Assembly (NCBI GenBank): GCA_002319815.1
Contig: DCFR01000023.1
Span: 5,228 to 25,760 of the forward strand
Direction: 5' to 3'
DNA: 20,533 nt
From: Megamonas sp. UBA1799
GTDB taxonomy: Bacteria > Bacillota > Negativicutes > Selenomonadales > Selenomonadaceae
A program made the translations under genes and the position numbers. The notes beneath the pieces were generated by a model that had not been told where the DNA came from, did no database searches, and saw only the letters and a program-made list of their open reading frames with translations. Below are positions 7,811 to 16,013 of the stretch, piece after piece; within the stretch, counting starts at the first letter, position 1, and each line of letters begins with the position of its first letter.

Positions 7811-9502
7811 TTGATACAAACTGATCGTCGAAAACTTTTTGCCATAGCGATTCTGGGTTTCACTTTTCTTTTAATGTATGTATTAAATGCCTGGATGCCC
7901 ATGTACCGTGATGATTACATCGCCGCTGTTATCTGGGGCACCGGGGATCATCTCGGCTCCATGCAGGATGTACTCTTATCCTTAAAGCAATATTATCTGA
8001 CCCATGGCGGCCGTCTCGTAAGTTTCTTTATTCAATTTGCCTTCCTACTTTACGGGAAGTTTTGGTTCAATATCGGCAATGCCGTCGTTTTTGTTCTCAT
8101 GGTAGTATTCATGTATCTGCATGCCAGCCGTTCCTTGAAATGGGCGGCAGAACCTTCGGTGTTGCTGGCTTTGGTTATATTCTTCTGGCTGGGCGTTTCC
8201 CACTTCGGTGAAATTGCCATCTGGCTCTGCGGCTCTGCCGTTTACCTCTGGACCGGCCTGTTCACCGCGATATTTCTGCTTCCTTACAATCTTGAAGTCT
8301 CCCGGCGCTTTGACCTGACCGGATTTTGGCTCGTGCCGGGCATGTTTTTTCTGGGCATGATTGCGGCTTGTTCCGTAGAAAATCTCACAGTCACCACCAC
8401 TTTACTCGCCTTTACCATTACTCTCTGGTGTTGGAAAAAGCAGCGGCAATGCCGTCCCTGGATGATCGCCGGCGCCATTGGTTCGCTCATTGGCACCATC
8501 GCCTGTCTGGCAGCGCCGGGCAATTTTGTCCGTTATGTCTCGGATCAGGACCGTTCGCTCTTTTTCCACTTTGCCAATCAGATTTCTGCCAATTTGGAAA
8601 TGCTGATCTATATGCTGCCAATTCTCCTGATTATGGTTTTGGCCTGGCGCATTCTGATTCTGGAAGTCGCGAAAAAGAACGGCCTGTCCATCCCCGCAGC
8701 ACCGGTAAAAAATCATCATTACACGCTGCTGGCCATTATTTTGATATTTGTTGTATCCTACTTTAAGGGCGGCGTTGACGGCGGGCCGGCCGCTATTGGG
8801 CTGCGGGATATCATCATCACCGGCCTTCTCACTCCGCTGGGGCTGACGGATGCAACGACGATTTCCCATTTCACCAATACGATGTCCGGTTTTGAAGAAG
8901 TCATGATCTATTGGCTCAGCGTGGCTTATGTTTACCTCACGACCATCAATCATGCCAATCTTTTCAAACAAACGATCCGGCCGTTCAAAAAACGTATCAC
9001 CCGGCGCATGATCTGGAAAGCGTATCCTGAACTGCGCTATGCCGCTTTTCTTTTTGTTCTGGCATTTTTTAACAATCTGGTTGTGGTCGGCGCACCATCA
9101 TTTCCCGGACGAGCCCTCTTTGGCTCATCGATTATTGTGCTCATCAGCGCGGCGGTCGTCCTGCGTATTCCAGCCGTAAAAAACACACTGCTGGTACGGC
9201 CGGAGGGACGGATTTTTCGTACCGGCGGACTGGCGATCGTCTCCTTTATCATAGTGGCCACGCTGCTTCTGCTGCACACGATTTGGTTGGAAGATGCCGC
9301 CCGGGTGGCCATGATTGCCGCCGCCGCCCAACGCGGTGAACTGGTTGTCACCGTGCCGCCCAGTCAGGTTCCGGAAACCATGCGGGCGCTGCGTCATATT
9401 GCTTATGACGACTTCAATACCGGCATGACCCGGGAAGAGTGCTGCGCTTACTTCGGTATCAACGATATTAAACTGGACCCGAATCTCAAACTAGAAAAAT
9501 AA
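7811..9502 (+). CDS. Polytopic membrane protein resembling the DUF6056 family
   Basis: This is an integral membrane protein of 563 residues with roughly ten to twelve hydrophobic segments. The first is at about residues 9-28. An outward-facing MYRDDY follows at about 31-36, then THGGRLVSFFIQF at about 64-76. The blocks CSVENLTV and AAPGNFVRYVSDQDR come later. An acidic pair after the first helix, a GGR motif, an E-N pair and a PGN-R motif are what I recall of DUF6056, a GT-C-like family of unknown activity. Transfer of a sugar or other group to a surface polymer is therefore only an inference. A hydrophilic C-terminal tail of about 70 residues follows the last helix. The gene has its own promoter and terminator and interrupts the usual recO-glyQS neighbourhood. 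The start is TTG. Confidence 0.75.
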   Translation: MIQTDRRKLFAIAILGFTFLLMYVLNAWMPMYRDDYIAAVIWGTGDHLGSMQDVLLSLKQYYLTHGGRLVSFFIQFAFLLYGKFWFNIGNAVVFVLMVVFMYLHASRSLKWAAEPSVLLALVIFFWLGVSHFGEIAIWLCGSAVYLWTGLFTAIFLLPYNLEVSRRFDLTGFWLVPGMFFLGMIAACSVENLTVTTTLLAFTITLWCWKKQRQCRPWMIAGAIGSLIGTIACLAAPGNFVRYVSDQDRSLFFHFANQISANLEMLIYMLPILLIMVLAWRILILEVAKKNGLSIPAAPVKNHHYTLLAIILIFVVSYFKGGVDGGPAAIGLRDIIITGLLTPLGLTDATTISHFTNTMSGFEEVMIYWLSVAYVYLTTINHANLFKQTIRPFKKRITRRMIWKAYPELRYAAFLFVLAFFNNLVVVGAPSFPGRALFGSSIIVLISAAVVLRIPAVKNTLLVRPEGRIFRTGGLAIVSFIIVATLLLLHTIWLEDAARVAMIAAAAQRGELVVTVPPSQVPETMRALRHIAYDDFNTGMTREECCAYFGINDIKLDPNLKLEK

Positions 9503-9521
9503 ATTTGAATAAAATCATCAC

Positions 9522-9571
9522 AAAAAAGACTGCTGCGGGCAAACATTTTATTGCCCGCAGCAGTCTTTTTT
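9522..9571. terminator. Bidirectional terminator between the DUF6056-like gene and recO
   Basis: A perfect 21-bp inverted repeat (9522-9542 and 9551-9571) surrounds an 8-base loop. The core is GACTGCTGCGGGC, flanked by six A and six T. It can end both the plus-strand membrane-protein transcript and the minus-strand phoH-ybeY-era-recO transcript. Confidence 0.93.
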
Positions 9572-9646
9572 CGGCATTATCTCGGCATCAAATGAATCCG
9601 GCCGAATTTTTACTTGTTCTTTACCCCGCTGACAAAAGCGGATGTC

Positions 9647-10384
9647 TTAAAGCGAACTCGTCATGCGAATAAACCGGAGCGATTTCAAATCGTGCCCGAA
9701 TAAATTGCGCAAATAAGTCAGCAGCAGATTTTCCGCCGCCAGCAGCGCCGCTTTTTTCACGCTGAATTGCGGCGGCGCGGCCCAGTCAAGCGCCGCCAGG
9801 CGGCAAATGAATTCCCGCTGCCCGACCAGATAAGGAATCCCGGCTGCCGTATGACAATCCGGGCAAAATGCCCCACCTTCGGCCGCATCGAACCAGGCAT
9901 CCCCTGCCAATTTCTTGCCGCAATGCGTACACTGCGCATAATTCAGCTGCAAACCTGCCAGTTCCAACAGCTGATATCCGGCTGCCAGAGCGATCAACCG
10001 GGCATTATGCCGGGCAAAAGCGCTAAATATAGCCAAAAGCCGATCAAAGAGCTCCGGCTGCGGCTGCCCTTCCGGCGCCAGTTCGACAGCCAGTTCCGCC
10101 ACAAAAGAACCATAGGCCATCGCCGTGAGATCTTCATCCAATTTCCGGAAACGATCCCGCAAAGAACACTGTCGTACCGTGGCCAGCCGGTCCCCCTGCT
10201 GCAGCGTAACATCCAAATGATTAAACAACTGCATGCCGCCGGCCAGCGGACTCTTGGGCCGACGACAGCCAAAGGCAACCGCGGGAATACGCCCGCGATC
10301 ACGTGAAAAAAACTGGAGCATTTTATCCGCTTCGCCCCAGTTTTTCACCCGCAGTACAATTGCTTCGGTTGTATATTGCGCCAT
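9647..10384 (-). CDS. recO: DNA repair protein RecO
   Basis: RecO works with RecR (and RecF) to load RecA onto SSB-coated single-stranded DNA in gap repair. The 245 residues are a normal length. The N-terminal OB-fold opens MAQYTTEAIVLRVKNWGEADKM, with the family block SRDRGRIPAVAFG next. The middle is helical. The zinc-binding motif has Cys152, Cys155, Cys174 and Cys177 (CTHC ... CPDC). The ATG at 10384 has AAAGGAG eight bases upstream, placed directly after the era stop, with 14 bases between the genes. It is the last gene of the phoH-ybeY-era-recO group. Confidence 0.95.
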   Translation of the reverse strand: MAQYTTEAIVLRVKNWGEADKMLQFFSRDRGRIPAVAFGCRRPKSPLAGGMQLFNHLDVTLQQGDRLATVRQCSLRDRFRKLDEDLTAMAYGSFVAELAVELAPEGQPQPELFDRLLAIFSAFARHNARLIALAAGYQLLELAGLQLNYAQCTHCGKKLAGDAWFDAAEGGAFCPDCHTAAGIPYLVGQREFICRLAALDWAAPPQFSVKKAALLAAENLLLTYLRNLFGHDLKSLRFIRMTSSL

Positions 10385-10398
10385 ACGGCCTGCTCCTT

Positions 10399-11289
10399 TT
10401 ATTCGAAACCAAACCCTTTTAATACATTATCCCGATTACGCCAATCTTTCTTTACTTTAACCCAGAGATCAAGATAAACCTTGGATCCCAACAGAGCTTC
10501 AATATCATGACGAGCCTTGGCGCCAACCTGCTTCAGCATGGAACCTTTGGCGCCGATAATAATCCCCTTTTGCGAATCGCGCTCTACGTAAATCGTTGCC
10601 CGGACATAAACATCCCCCGTCGGCCGCGTCGCCATTTCATCCACATCGACGGCTACAGCATGCGGCACTTCATCCCGCGTCAGCTCAAGCACTTTTTCCC
10701 GCACCAGTTCAGCAACAATCAGCCGTTCCGGCTGATCCGTCACCATCGTTTCCGGATAATACTGCGGACCTTCCGGCAGATATTTGACCGTTTCACTCAA
10801 AAGATCTTCCAGATTCAGTTCAGCCTTTGCCGAAATCGGCACAACGCCGGAAAAATCATACTGCGTGGTATACGTCGTAATGATCGGCAGCACCTGCTGA
10901 CGGTCGATCAGATCCAGTTTATTGACCACCAGAATGACCGGTGTTTTCGTCGCGCGCAAACGCTCGATAATATATCGCTCGCCGGCACCTATTTTTTCCG
11001 TAGCATCGACGACAAAAAAGATGGCGTCGACTTCACGCATCGTCCCCTCAGCCGTGCGTTCCATGTACTCGCCCAGCTTATGCAGCGGCTTATGCATACC
11101 CGGTGTATCCAGAAAAACGATTTGTGCCTCCGGGCGGGTCAGTATACACAGGATCCGATTACGCGTAGTCTGCGGTTTATCGGACATAATCGCAATTTTT
11201 TGCCCGATGAGACTGTTGATCAGGGTTGATTTGCCAACATTAGGACGGCCAATAACCGCCACAAAACCCGATTTATGCTTTTGTTCCAT
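10399..11289 (-). CDS. era: GTPase Era
   Basis: Era is a GTPase that binds 16S rRNA and assists 30S subunit assembly. The 296-residue protein shows the G1 motif GRPNVGKS at 14-21, DTPG at 61-64 and NKLD at 123-126. It ends with a KH RNA-binding domain containing GIIIGAKGSMLKQVGAKAR. The ATG at 11289 is preferred because GGGAGA precedes it at short spacing; an in-frame ATG at 11301 has no good ribosome site. It follows ybeY by 25 bases and precedes recO by 14, so the three are probably one transcript. Confidence 0.97.
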   Translation of the reverse strand: MEQKHKSGFVAVIGRPNVGKSTLINSLIGQKIAIMSDKPQTTRNRILCILTRPEAQIVFLDTPGMHKPLHKLGEYMERTAEGTMREVDAIFFVVDATEKIGAGERYIIERLRATKTPVILVVNKLDLIDRQQVLPIITTYTTQYDFSGVVPISAKAELNLEDLLSETVKYLPEGPQYYPETMVTDQPERLIVAELVREKVLELTRDEVPHAVAVDVDEMATRPTGDVYVRATIYVERDSQKGIIIGAKGSMLKQVGAKARHDIEALLGSKVYLDLWVKVKKDWRNRDNVLKGFGFE

Positions 11290-11314
11290 TCTTTCTCCCA
11301 TCTCGCAGCCGGAC

Positions 11315-11779
11315 TTATTCCCGAGGAATTCCCAGCTGCTCCATCACATATTTTTGTTCTTTTTCCATAGCCAGCCGATCATTTTCTTCCATATGATCAT
11401 AGCCTAAAAGGTGCAGCATGCCATGCACCGTCAGAAACGCAGCTTCCCGGCGCAGACTGTGCCCATACCCGGATGCCTGCTCCTGCGCCCGCTCCACCGA
11501 AATAATAATATCGCCGAGGACGTTGATGCCCGAGCCTCCCATAACGGTCGGCTCCTCGCTCTCATTCAGCGCAAACGAGAGCACATCCGTGGGCCGATCA
11601 ATGTTACGATACTGGCGATTCAGCGCATGAATATGCGCATTATCCGTAAGCGTCACACTGACTTCGGCTTCTTTCAGATCATAAAGCTCGCCAACCTTTT
11701 CCGCCGCCTGCCGCACCGTGGCCTCAATATCGGCGGCCAGAGCCATCTCCTCCGGCTCCTGACTGATAATAACTTCCAT
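11315..11779 (-). CDS. ybeY: Endoribonuclease YbeY, 16S rRNA maturation
   Basis: YbeY is a zinc-dependent endoribonuclease needed for 16S rRNA 3' maturation and ribosome quality control. The 154-residue protein has the signature HGMLHLLGYDH, with metal ligands His119, His123 and His129. The upstream blocks RNIDRPTDVLSFAL and LGDIIISVERA are also typical. The ATG at 11779 follows AGGAGGG. It lies 36 bases after phoH and 25 before era. The yqfF-type HD gene, dgkA and cdd that often sit in this cluster in other Firmicutes are absent. Confidence 0.96.
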   Translation of the reverse strand: MEVIISQEPEEMALAADIEATVRQAAEKVGELYDLKEAEVSVTLTDNAHIHALNRQYRNIDRPTDVLSFALNESEEPTVMGGSGINVLGDIIISVERAQEQASGYGHSLRREAAFLTVHGMLHLLGYDHMEENDRLAMEKEQKYVMEQLGIPRE

Positions 11780-11815
11780 TATTTTCCCTCCTGCGCCGTC
11801 CGGCGTTCCTGCCGG

Positions 11816-12832
11816 TCACTGCCGGTCAGCCAGCCGCCGCTCTTCATAAGCAGCATAAGCTTCCACGATACGCGTCACGACCTCATGACGAATTACATCC
11901 GAAGCATCAAAACGCACAAAACCGATGCCGGCAACCCCCGACAGCACTTCCGCTGCCTCCTGCAGGCCGCTGATCATCCCGCGCGGCAAATCGACCTGAC
12001 TGAGATCGCCGGTCACGACCATGCGCGAGCCAAACCCCAGCCGTGTCAAAAACATCTTCATCTGCTTATCCGTCGTGTTCTGCGCTTCATCCAAGATAAC
12101 AAAGGCCCGCTCCAAAGTGCGACCGCGCATATAGGCCAGCGGAGCAATCTCAATAACGCCTTTCAGCATGAGTTTCTGATACGTATCCAAACCCAGAATA
12201 TCCTGCAGCGCATCATACAGCGGCCGCAAGTAAGGATCAACTTTCTCCTGCATATCACCCGGCAAAAAGCCCAGCCGCTCGCCAGCCTCTACCGCCGGCC
12301 GCGTCAAAATGATACGGTCCACTTCACGGCTGCGCAGTGCCGCCACAGCCATAACCACCGCCAGATATGTTTTACCCGTTCCCGCCGGGCCAATGCCAAA
12401 ACTGACGGCATGTTTACGAATAGTCGCCAAGTACCGGCTCTGTCCCAGGGTCTTGGGACGCACGGCCCGCCCTTTGGCAGTCACCAGCAGCGTATCGCTG
12501 AACAGCTGGTGCAGCGCATCAGCTTGGCCGCTTTTCACCAAGCTGATGCTGTACCGAACCTCATGCAGCGTTACCAGCGTCCCCTGCCGGTGCAGCGACA
12601 ACAGTTCCTGCAGCACCGCAGCCGCGGCCCGCACCTCGCCTTCATCACCATACAGCAGCAACGCATCGCCCCGGCTGACAAACTGACAAGCAAAACTATC
12701 CCGCAGCACATGTAGATATTCGTCATGCCCGCCCAGCAAGGCATACGCTTCCTGCCGATCCGAAAATTCTATAGTCGCTTCAAAATTTTTCTGCAAACAA
12801 CCACCGGCAGCACTAAGCCCCGGCTCCTTCAC
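11816..12832 (-). CDS. phoH: PhoH-like ATPase (YbeZ/PhoH family)
   Basis: This is a cytoplasmic P-loop NTPase thought to act in RNA metabolism with YbeY. The Walker A GPAGTGKT is at 148-155 and the Walker B ILDEAQN at 246-252, with the family block ILTRPAVEAGERLGFLPGD between them. The N-terminal small RNA-binding-like domain covers about residues 18-80. The start is uncertain. The frame begins with GTG at 12832 (338 residues), which lacks a well-spaced ribosome site. A TTG at 12796 would give 326 residues beginning near the conserved part. It is the first gene of the phoH-ybeY-era-recO unit. Confidence 0.93.
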   Translation of the reverse strand: MKEPGLSAAGGCLQKNFEATIEFSDRQEAYALLGGHDEYLHVLRDSFACQFVSRGDALLLYGDEGEVRAAAAVLQELLSLHRQGTLVTLHEVRYSISLVKSGQADALHQLFSDTLLVTAKGRAVRPKTLGQSRYLATIRKHAVSFGIGPAGTGKTYLAVVMAVAALRSREVDRIILTRPAVEAGERLGFLPGDMQEKVDPYLRPLYDALQDILGLDTYQKLMLKGVIEIAPLAYMRGRTLERAFVILDEAQNTTDKQMKMFLTRLGFGSRMVVTGDLSQVDLPRGMISGLQEAAEVLSGVAGIGFVRFDASDVIRHEVVTRIVEAYAAYEERRLADRQ

Positions 12833-12908
12833 CTCACAATGGATCCCACCCGGAAACAGAGAAAGCCTTTGTTCATGCTTTCCGGTTCCATGCCGCGAAT
12901 CCTTTTAT

Positions 12909-12914
12909 ATCATA
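12909..12914 (-). promoter_or_regulatory. Possible extended -10 promoter for the phoH operon
   Basis: On the minus strand TATGAT is preceded by TGT, an extended -10. No good -35 is visible at 17 bases. The leader would be about 75 bases and contains complementary CCGGAAA/TTTCCGG segments (about 12850-12886) that could form a hairpin before phoH. Confidence 0.35.
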
Positions 12915-13116
12915 ACAGATTTCCGTTCTTTTTCCCACTCAAAAATATCGTTCTCTGCCGCTTACCTATACATCGCCAATCCGGCAGCGGCCCGGCCGGC
13001 CATCCACGTCAAAAAGGTTCCGCCCATGGATTCAGTCCTATTTTAACACATATATAAATTCCCGTAAACTCAGACGGACGTGTTTTCCGGACAAATGTCC
13101 AACACCTCCGGCCGGT

Positions 13117-14355
13117 TCATGAGTCAATCTTACCGGTCAGTTCCTGCCAGGCCGCCAGATTACATTGGTAACTTTCATAATCCATCTGCACCCGATTAGA
13201 AAAACGGACAAATTCGCGAATTGTCTGGTTAAAAGGCAAATGAAAATACGCTTCCAACTTCGGCATAGTATAACGCAGCTTGCGGATAAGCTCTTTAGCC
13301 TGCGACTGGTATACAGCGCTGTCCGTCGCATACAGCAGCAGCGGCTTGTAACGAAACCAACCGATGCAGGCATGATAGAAGCGCTCCGGTACGCCGGCAT
13401 CAAATGCCTCCACTTGTTTTAAATGCAGCGGCAGTGCACCGTTTAAAATGCCCGGATACTGCATGAAACCATCATGAAAAGTATACACCGGAATGCGTGC
13501 CGCTTTCTGTTCTGTCAGGGAAAGGCTGAAAAAGGTATCTTCACCCCGGGCTCCCTGGGGATTAAAAAAGGGAACAGTCCTCTTTACGTTTTGCAGACTG
13601 ATGCCGAGATTAGACCCGGAAATTGGCAGGCCATCCCCACCGCCCTTTTCCAGAAAAATTGTTTTATGCTCAATAAAGACATTGGGATCGGCATAAGTAA
13701 CGCCGCCATTCTGCATGATTTCCTGTATATTGGCCCAGTTCAGGATGTCATTGCTGACCGCTTCAATCAGCAGCCGGAAATCATCAGCTGTAAACTCTGC
13801 ATTAAAATCCAAGTGTGGAATCGGCGATATATAGCCGCAGTGATAGCCATTGGTCACATCATATTTACGAAGATTGCGAATATGTTCGCGAAAAATATCC
13901 TGTCCGCTCCATAAAGCCACTTGATGCCGATGCGTAACCGCCAGTGGATATTCATCATCATCAAGAAATAGCAATGCATCCATATTTTTGCGGATAGCAG
14001 CATATAGTACCGCATTGCGTTTGCCGGCATAACCTTTTTCAAATAAAAGATTGGCGGCGTCACTGGTCAGGACTCCGTTGCTGCACAACTCTTCAATCAT
14101 CTGATGAATTTCTTTCGGTCCCAGAAAGAGAACGGATTGAAAAACATTACGCAGCTTAGACTGCAAAAGAACATAATCCTCTACCTTGGTATGTTTATAG
14201 TTCAGATCATAAGCCACAATCAGATGAATGTTCATCGAATGCTCTTGAATGAGTCCCTGCCAATGATACCCATAGGTTTTCAGTACATTTTGAAAACTTT
14301 TACGGCCCGTTACAAATCCGATGGCCACATTTTCTTTGGTCTTAGAAAGGCCCAT
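13117..14355 (-). CDS. Probable GT-A-type glycosyltransferase, specificity unknown
   Basis: This is a soluble protein of 412 residues with no signal peptide or membrane segment. Residues 126-136 read DALLFLDDDEY, a hydrophobic strand ending in a DDD cluster like the metal/nucleotide-sugar motif of GT-A glycosyltransferases. A later ARGEDTFFSLSL (269-280) resembles the acidic catalytic segment of that fold, and FHD (293-295) could supply a metal-binding His. The early AIGFVTGRKSFQNV and IHLIVAYD look like the first strands of a Rossmann-like domain. Donor and acceptor cannot be read. I chose the ATG at 14355 (MGLSKTKEN) because AAGGGGG precedes it; an in-frame TTG at 14379 is less likely. It lies 112 bases downstream of the B12 radical SAM gene on the same strand and could share its transcript. 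Confidence 0.6.
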   Translation of the reverse strand: MGLSKTKENVAIGFVTGRKSFQNVLKTYGYHWQGLIQEHSMNIHLIVAYDLNYKHTKVEDYVLLQSKLRNVFQSVLFLGPKEIHQMIEELCSNGVLTSDAANLLFEKGYAGKRNAVLYAAIRKNMDALLFLDDDEYPLAVTHRHQVALWSGQDIFREHIRNLRKYDVTNGYHCGYISPIPHLDFNAEFTADDFRLLIEAVSNDILNWANIQEIMQNGGVTYADPNVFIEHKTIFLEKGGGDGLPISGSNLGISLQNVKRTVPFFNPQGARGEDTFFSLSLTEQKAARIPVYTFHDGFMQYPGILNGALPLHLKQVEAFDAGVPERFYHACIGWFRYKPLLLYATDSAVYQSQAKELIRKLRYTMPKLEAYFHLPFNQTIREFVRFSNRVQMDYESYQCNLAAWQELTGKIDS

Positions 14356-14405
14356 ATTATCATTCCCCCTTATAGGCAATAAAAACTATTTTTACAAACA
14401 GCAGA

Positions 14406-14451
14406 ACCGCACAGCAGCGCCTGCCTCATCGCCATTAAATTGCTGCGCGGT
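14406..14451 (-). terminator. Possible hairpin (attenuator or weak terminator) between the radical SAM and glycosyltransferase genes
   Basis: Arms 14406-14416 and 14441-14451 form an 11-bp stem on the minus strand (ACCGCGCAGCA with TGCTGTGCGGT, one G-U pair) around a 24-base loop. It is followed by TCTGCTGTTTG, a poor U-run. It may reduce rather than stop transcription into the glycosyltransferase gene. Confidence 0.35.
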
Positions 14452-14467
14452 CCCGGAATCACCTTGC

Positions 14468-15874
14468 TCATATTTGTTCATGACAGGAAGGCGGCCGGTC
14501 CGTCTGATAACGGTCAGCAGCAAAATGACGAATGCGATAATAAACGCTTGACCGAGCAATCCGGGAAGCCGCGTGTGCGCCCAGCACTCCCAGGCGAACC
14601 ACAGCCGCCAGTCCCAGCCGCCGCCATCCATATTCCCTGCCGAAAATTTTCCCAATGACCCGACAGGATGCGAAATCATAAAAGGCCTTTAACGCATGAT
14701 AAAACTTTTCCTGAAGCTGCCAGGGCGTTGCCTGCCGGGGCAAAAAAGTCACATGCATCATGTCAAAATCACTCCAGTTGCCGCTAATCAGCCGCCCCTC
14801 CCCTTTCAGCTGATCGTACACCGGCGTGCCGGCATAAGGTGTCAGCAGCGCCGGCTGCAGCTGATAGGCATGAATCGTTTTAGCAAAAGCCACACTGCGT
14901 TCCATATCGGCCAGGGTATCATCGTCAAGTCCCAGAACAATGCTGGCAATAACCCGGATCTTATGTTTGGCGCAGGCTGCCGCCGCCCGCTGGATATTCT
15001 CAATATTCTGTCCCTTATGAATGCTGTTGAGCGCTTTCTGATTTAAAGACTCAATGCCGATCAAAACCCGCGTCAAATGGGCATCATGCAGCAGCGTTAA
15101 AAGTTCTTCATCATCCGCCAGATCGGTGCGTCCGAAGAAAAAACTTTCTTTAAAAACCAGCTTCTCACGAATCATGCGCCGACAAATTTCCTTGGCCCGT
15201 TCCTTATCAGCCGTAAAATTATCATCCTCAAAATTGAGATAAGGAAAACCCATTTTTTTGTACATTCGGATTTCTGCAATCACATTATCGACGCTTCGCT
15301 GCCGGTAGGGCGCAAACATGCGCGAAGTAGTGCAAAACGTGCAGCGAAAGGGACAGCCGCGGCTGGAGAGCACATTCGCCGCCTGACAGGGCGTTTTCAG
15401 GATACTATAATCGGGAAATGGCACTTCATCCAGATTTTCCAAAGGAATGCCCGGCACAATATTTTCGGACCGCCGCCCTTCCACCACATCGAGAATCACT
15501 TTTTCCCCTTCGCCGGTAATCACCTGATCGGCATGCTGCAGCGCCTCTTCCGGACAGCCTGTCGGGTGCATCCCGCCGATGAGAACGCGGGCCTGCGTGT
15601 TTTTATGCACCCAGTCCGCCAGTTCATAACCACGGGGTGCATTGGAGGTCATCAGCGAAAAACAAAAAACATCCGTATCCGGCAGCAGTTTATTCAGGGA
15701 AACCGGCGCATTCAGTTCCTCATACACTTCGACATCATGCCCGGCTTTCTTTAAAATGCCGCCCAAAATCAACGGCCCTGTAATCGCGTTGGACGGTCCA
15801 TATATCTGCCCACCCCAGCGGTACAAAGGCAGTCGGCGCAAAGCGGCCGCCGGAGTAATAAACACGACCTTCAT
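14468..15874 (-). CDS. B12-binding-domain radical SAM protein
   Basis: This is a radical SAM enzyme of 468 residues with an N-terminal cobalamin-binding-like domain (about 1-140, including VFITPA, ITGPLILGGILKKAG and RVLIGGMHPT). The radical SAM barrel follows, with its cluster motif CPFRCTFC (Cys174, Cys178, Cys181). It has the usual later blocks ILSSRG-like (VLSSRG), NFEDDNFTAD, VLIGIESLNQKALN and LLTPYAGTPVYDQL. Class B enzymes of this kind do methyl transfers or ring and carbon rearrangements on lipids, tetrapyrroles, antibiotics and other molecules; the substrate here is unknown. The classic DxHxxG cobalamin motif is absent, as in many relatives. The ATG at 15874 has AAAGGAGG ten bases upstream. 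It is divergent from a TetR gene and shares its operator region, so TetR control is likely. Confidence 0.88.
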   Translation of the reverse strand: MKVVFITPAAALRRLPLYRWGGQIYGPSNAITGPLILGGILKKAGHDVEVYEELNAPVSLNKLLPDTDVFCFSLMTSNAPRGYELADWVHKNTQARVLIGGMHPTGCPEEALQHADQVITGEGEKVILDVVEGRRSENIVPGIPLENLDEVPFPDYSILKTPCQAANVLSSRGCPFRCTFCTTSRMFAPYRQRSVDNVIAEIRMYKKMGFPYLNFEDDNFTADKERAKEICRRMIREKLVFKESFFFGRTDLADDEELLTLLHDAHLTRVLIGIESLNQKALNSIHKGQNIENIQRAAAACAKHKIRVIASIVLGLDDDTLADMERSVAFAKTIHAYQLQPALLTPYAGTPVYDQLKGEGRLISGNWSDFDMMHVTFLPRQATPWQLQEKFYHALKAFYDFASCRVIGKIFGREYGWRRLGLAAVVRLGVLGAHAASRIARSSVYYRIRHFAADRYQTDRPPSCHEQI

Positions 15875-15906
15875 TTTGTATATTCCTCCTTTACATATGC
15901 AATTTT

Positions 15907-15927
15907 ATCTATACGCTTGTATATATT
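15907..15927. promoter_or_regulatory. Second, imperfect operator-like dyad
   Basis: TATAC-GCTT-GTATA forms a dyad whose left side ATCTATAC (15907-15914) repeats one arm of the perfect palindrome at 15976-15995. The arms are arranged inside-out relative to that palindrome. It covers the tetR -35 and the region just downstream of the radical SAM gene's -10. Confidence 0.4.
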
Positions 15928-15945
15928 TTATTATAGTTGTATAAT
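15917..15945 (+). promoter_or_regulatory. Promoter of the tetR gene
   Basis: TTGTAT (15917-15922) and a perfect TATAAT (15940-15945) are 17 bases apart. The predicted start near 15952 places the 20-bp palindrome in the leader, where a bound repressor could block elongation. Confidence 0.7.
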
Positions 15946-15958
15946 AAAAAAAAGGCAA
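15930..15958 (-). promoter_or_regulatory. Promoter of the B12 radical SAM gene
   Basis: On the minus strand TTGCCT (15958-15953) is followed after 17 bases by a perfect TATAAT (15935-15930). It overlaps the divergent tetR promoter, so one bound regulator could affect both. Confidence 0.65.
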
Positions 15959-15975
15959 GAAACAGAATTTTGTAG

Positions 15976-15995
15976 CTGTATAGATATCTATACAG
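15976..15995. promoter_or_regulatory. Perfect 20-bp palindrome, probable TetR-family operator
   Basis: CTGTATAGATATCTATACAG is a perfect dyad with no loop, typical in size for TetR-family operators. It lies just upstream of the tetR ribosome site, between the divergent tetR and radical SAM genes. Autoregulation and control of the neighbour are inferred from position. Confidence 0.75.
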
Positions 15996-16013
15996 AAAAA
16001 AGGATGATGTAGC

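Noticed and set aside
13060..13116. GGACATTTGTCC and CCGGCCGG inverted repeats after the glycosyltransferase stop
   Set aside because: Stems are short and no U-run follows on the minus strand, so a terminator could not be supported.
14369..14400. TTGTAA-17-TATAAG on the minus strand before the glycosyltransferase gene
   Set aside because: The -10 overlaps the ribosome site, so a transcript from it would lack that site. A leaderless start is unlikely for this gene.
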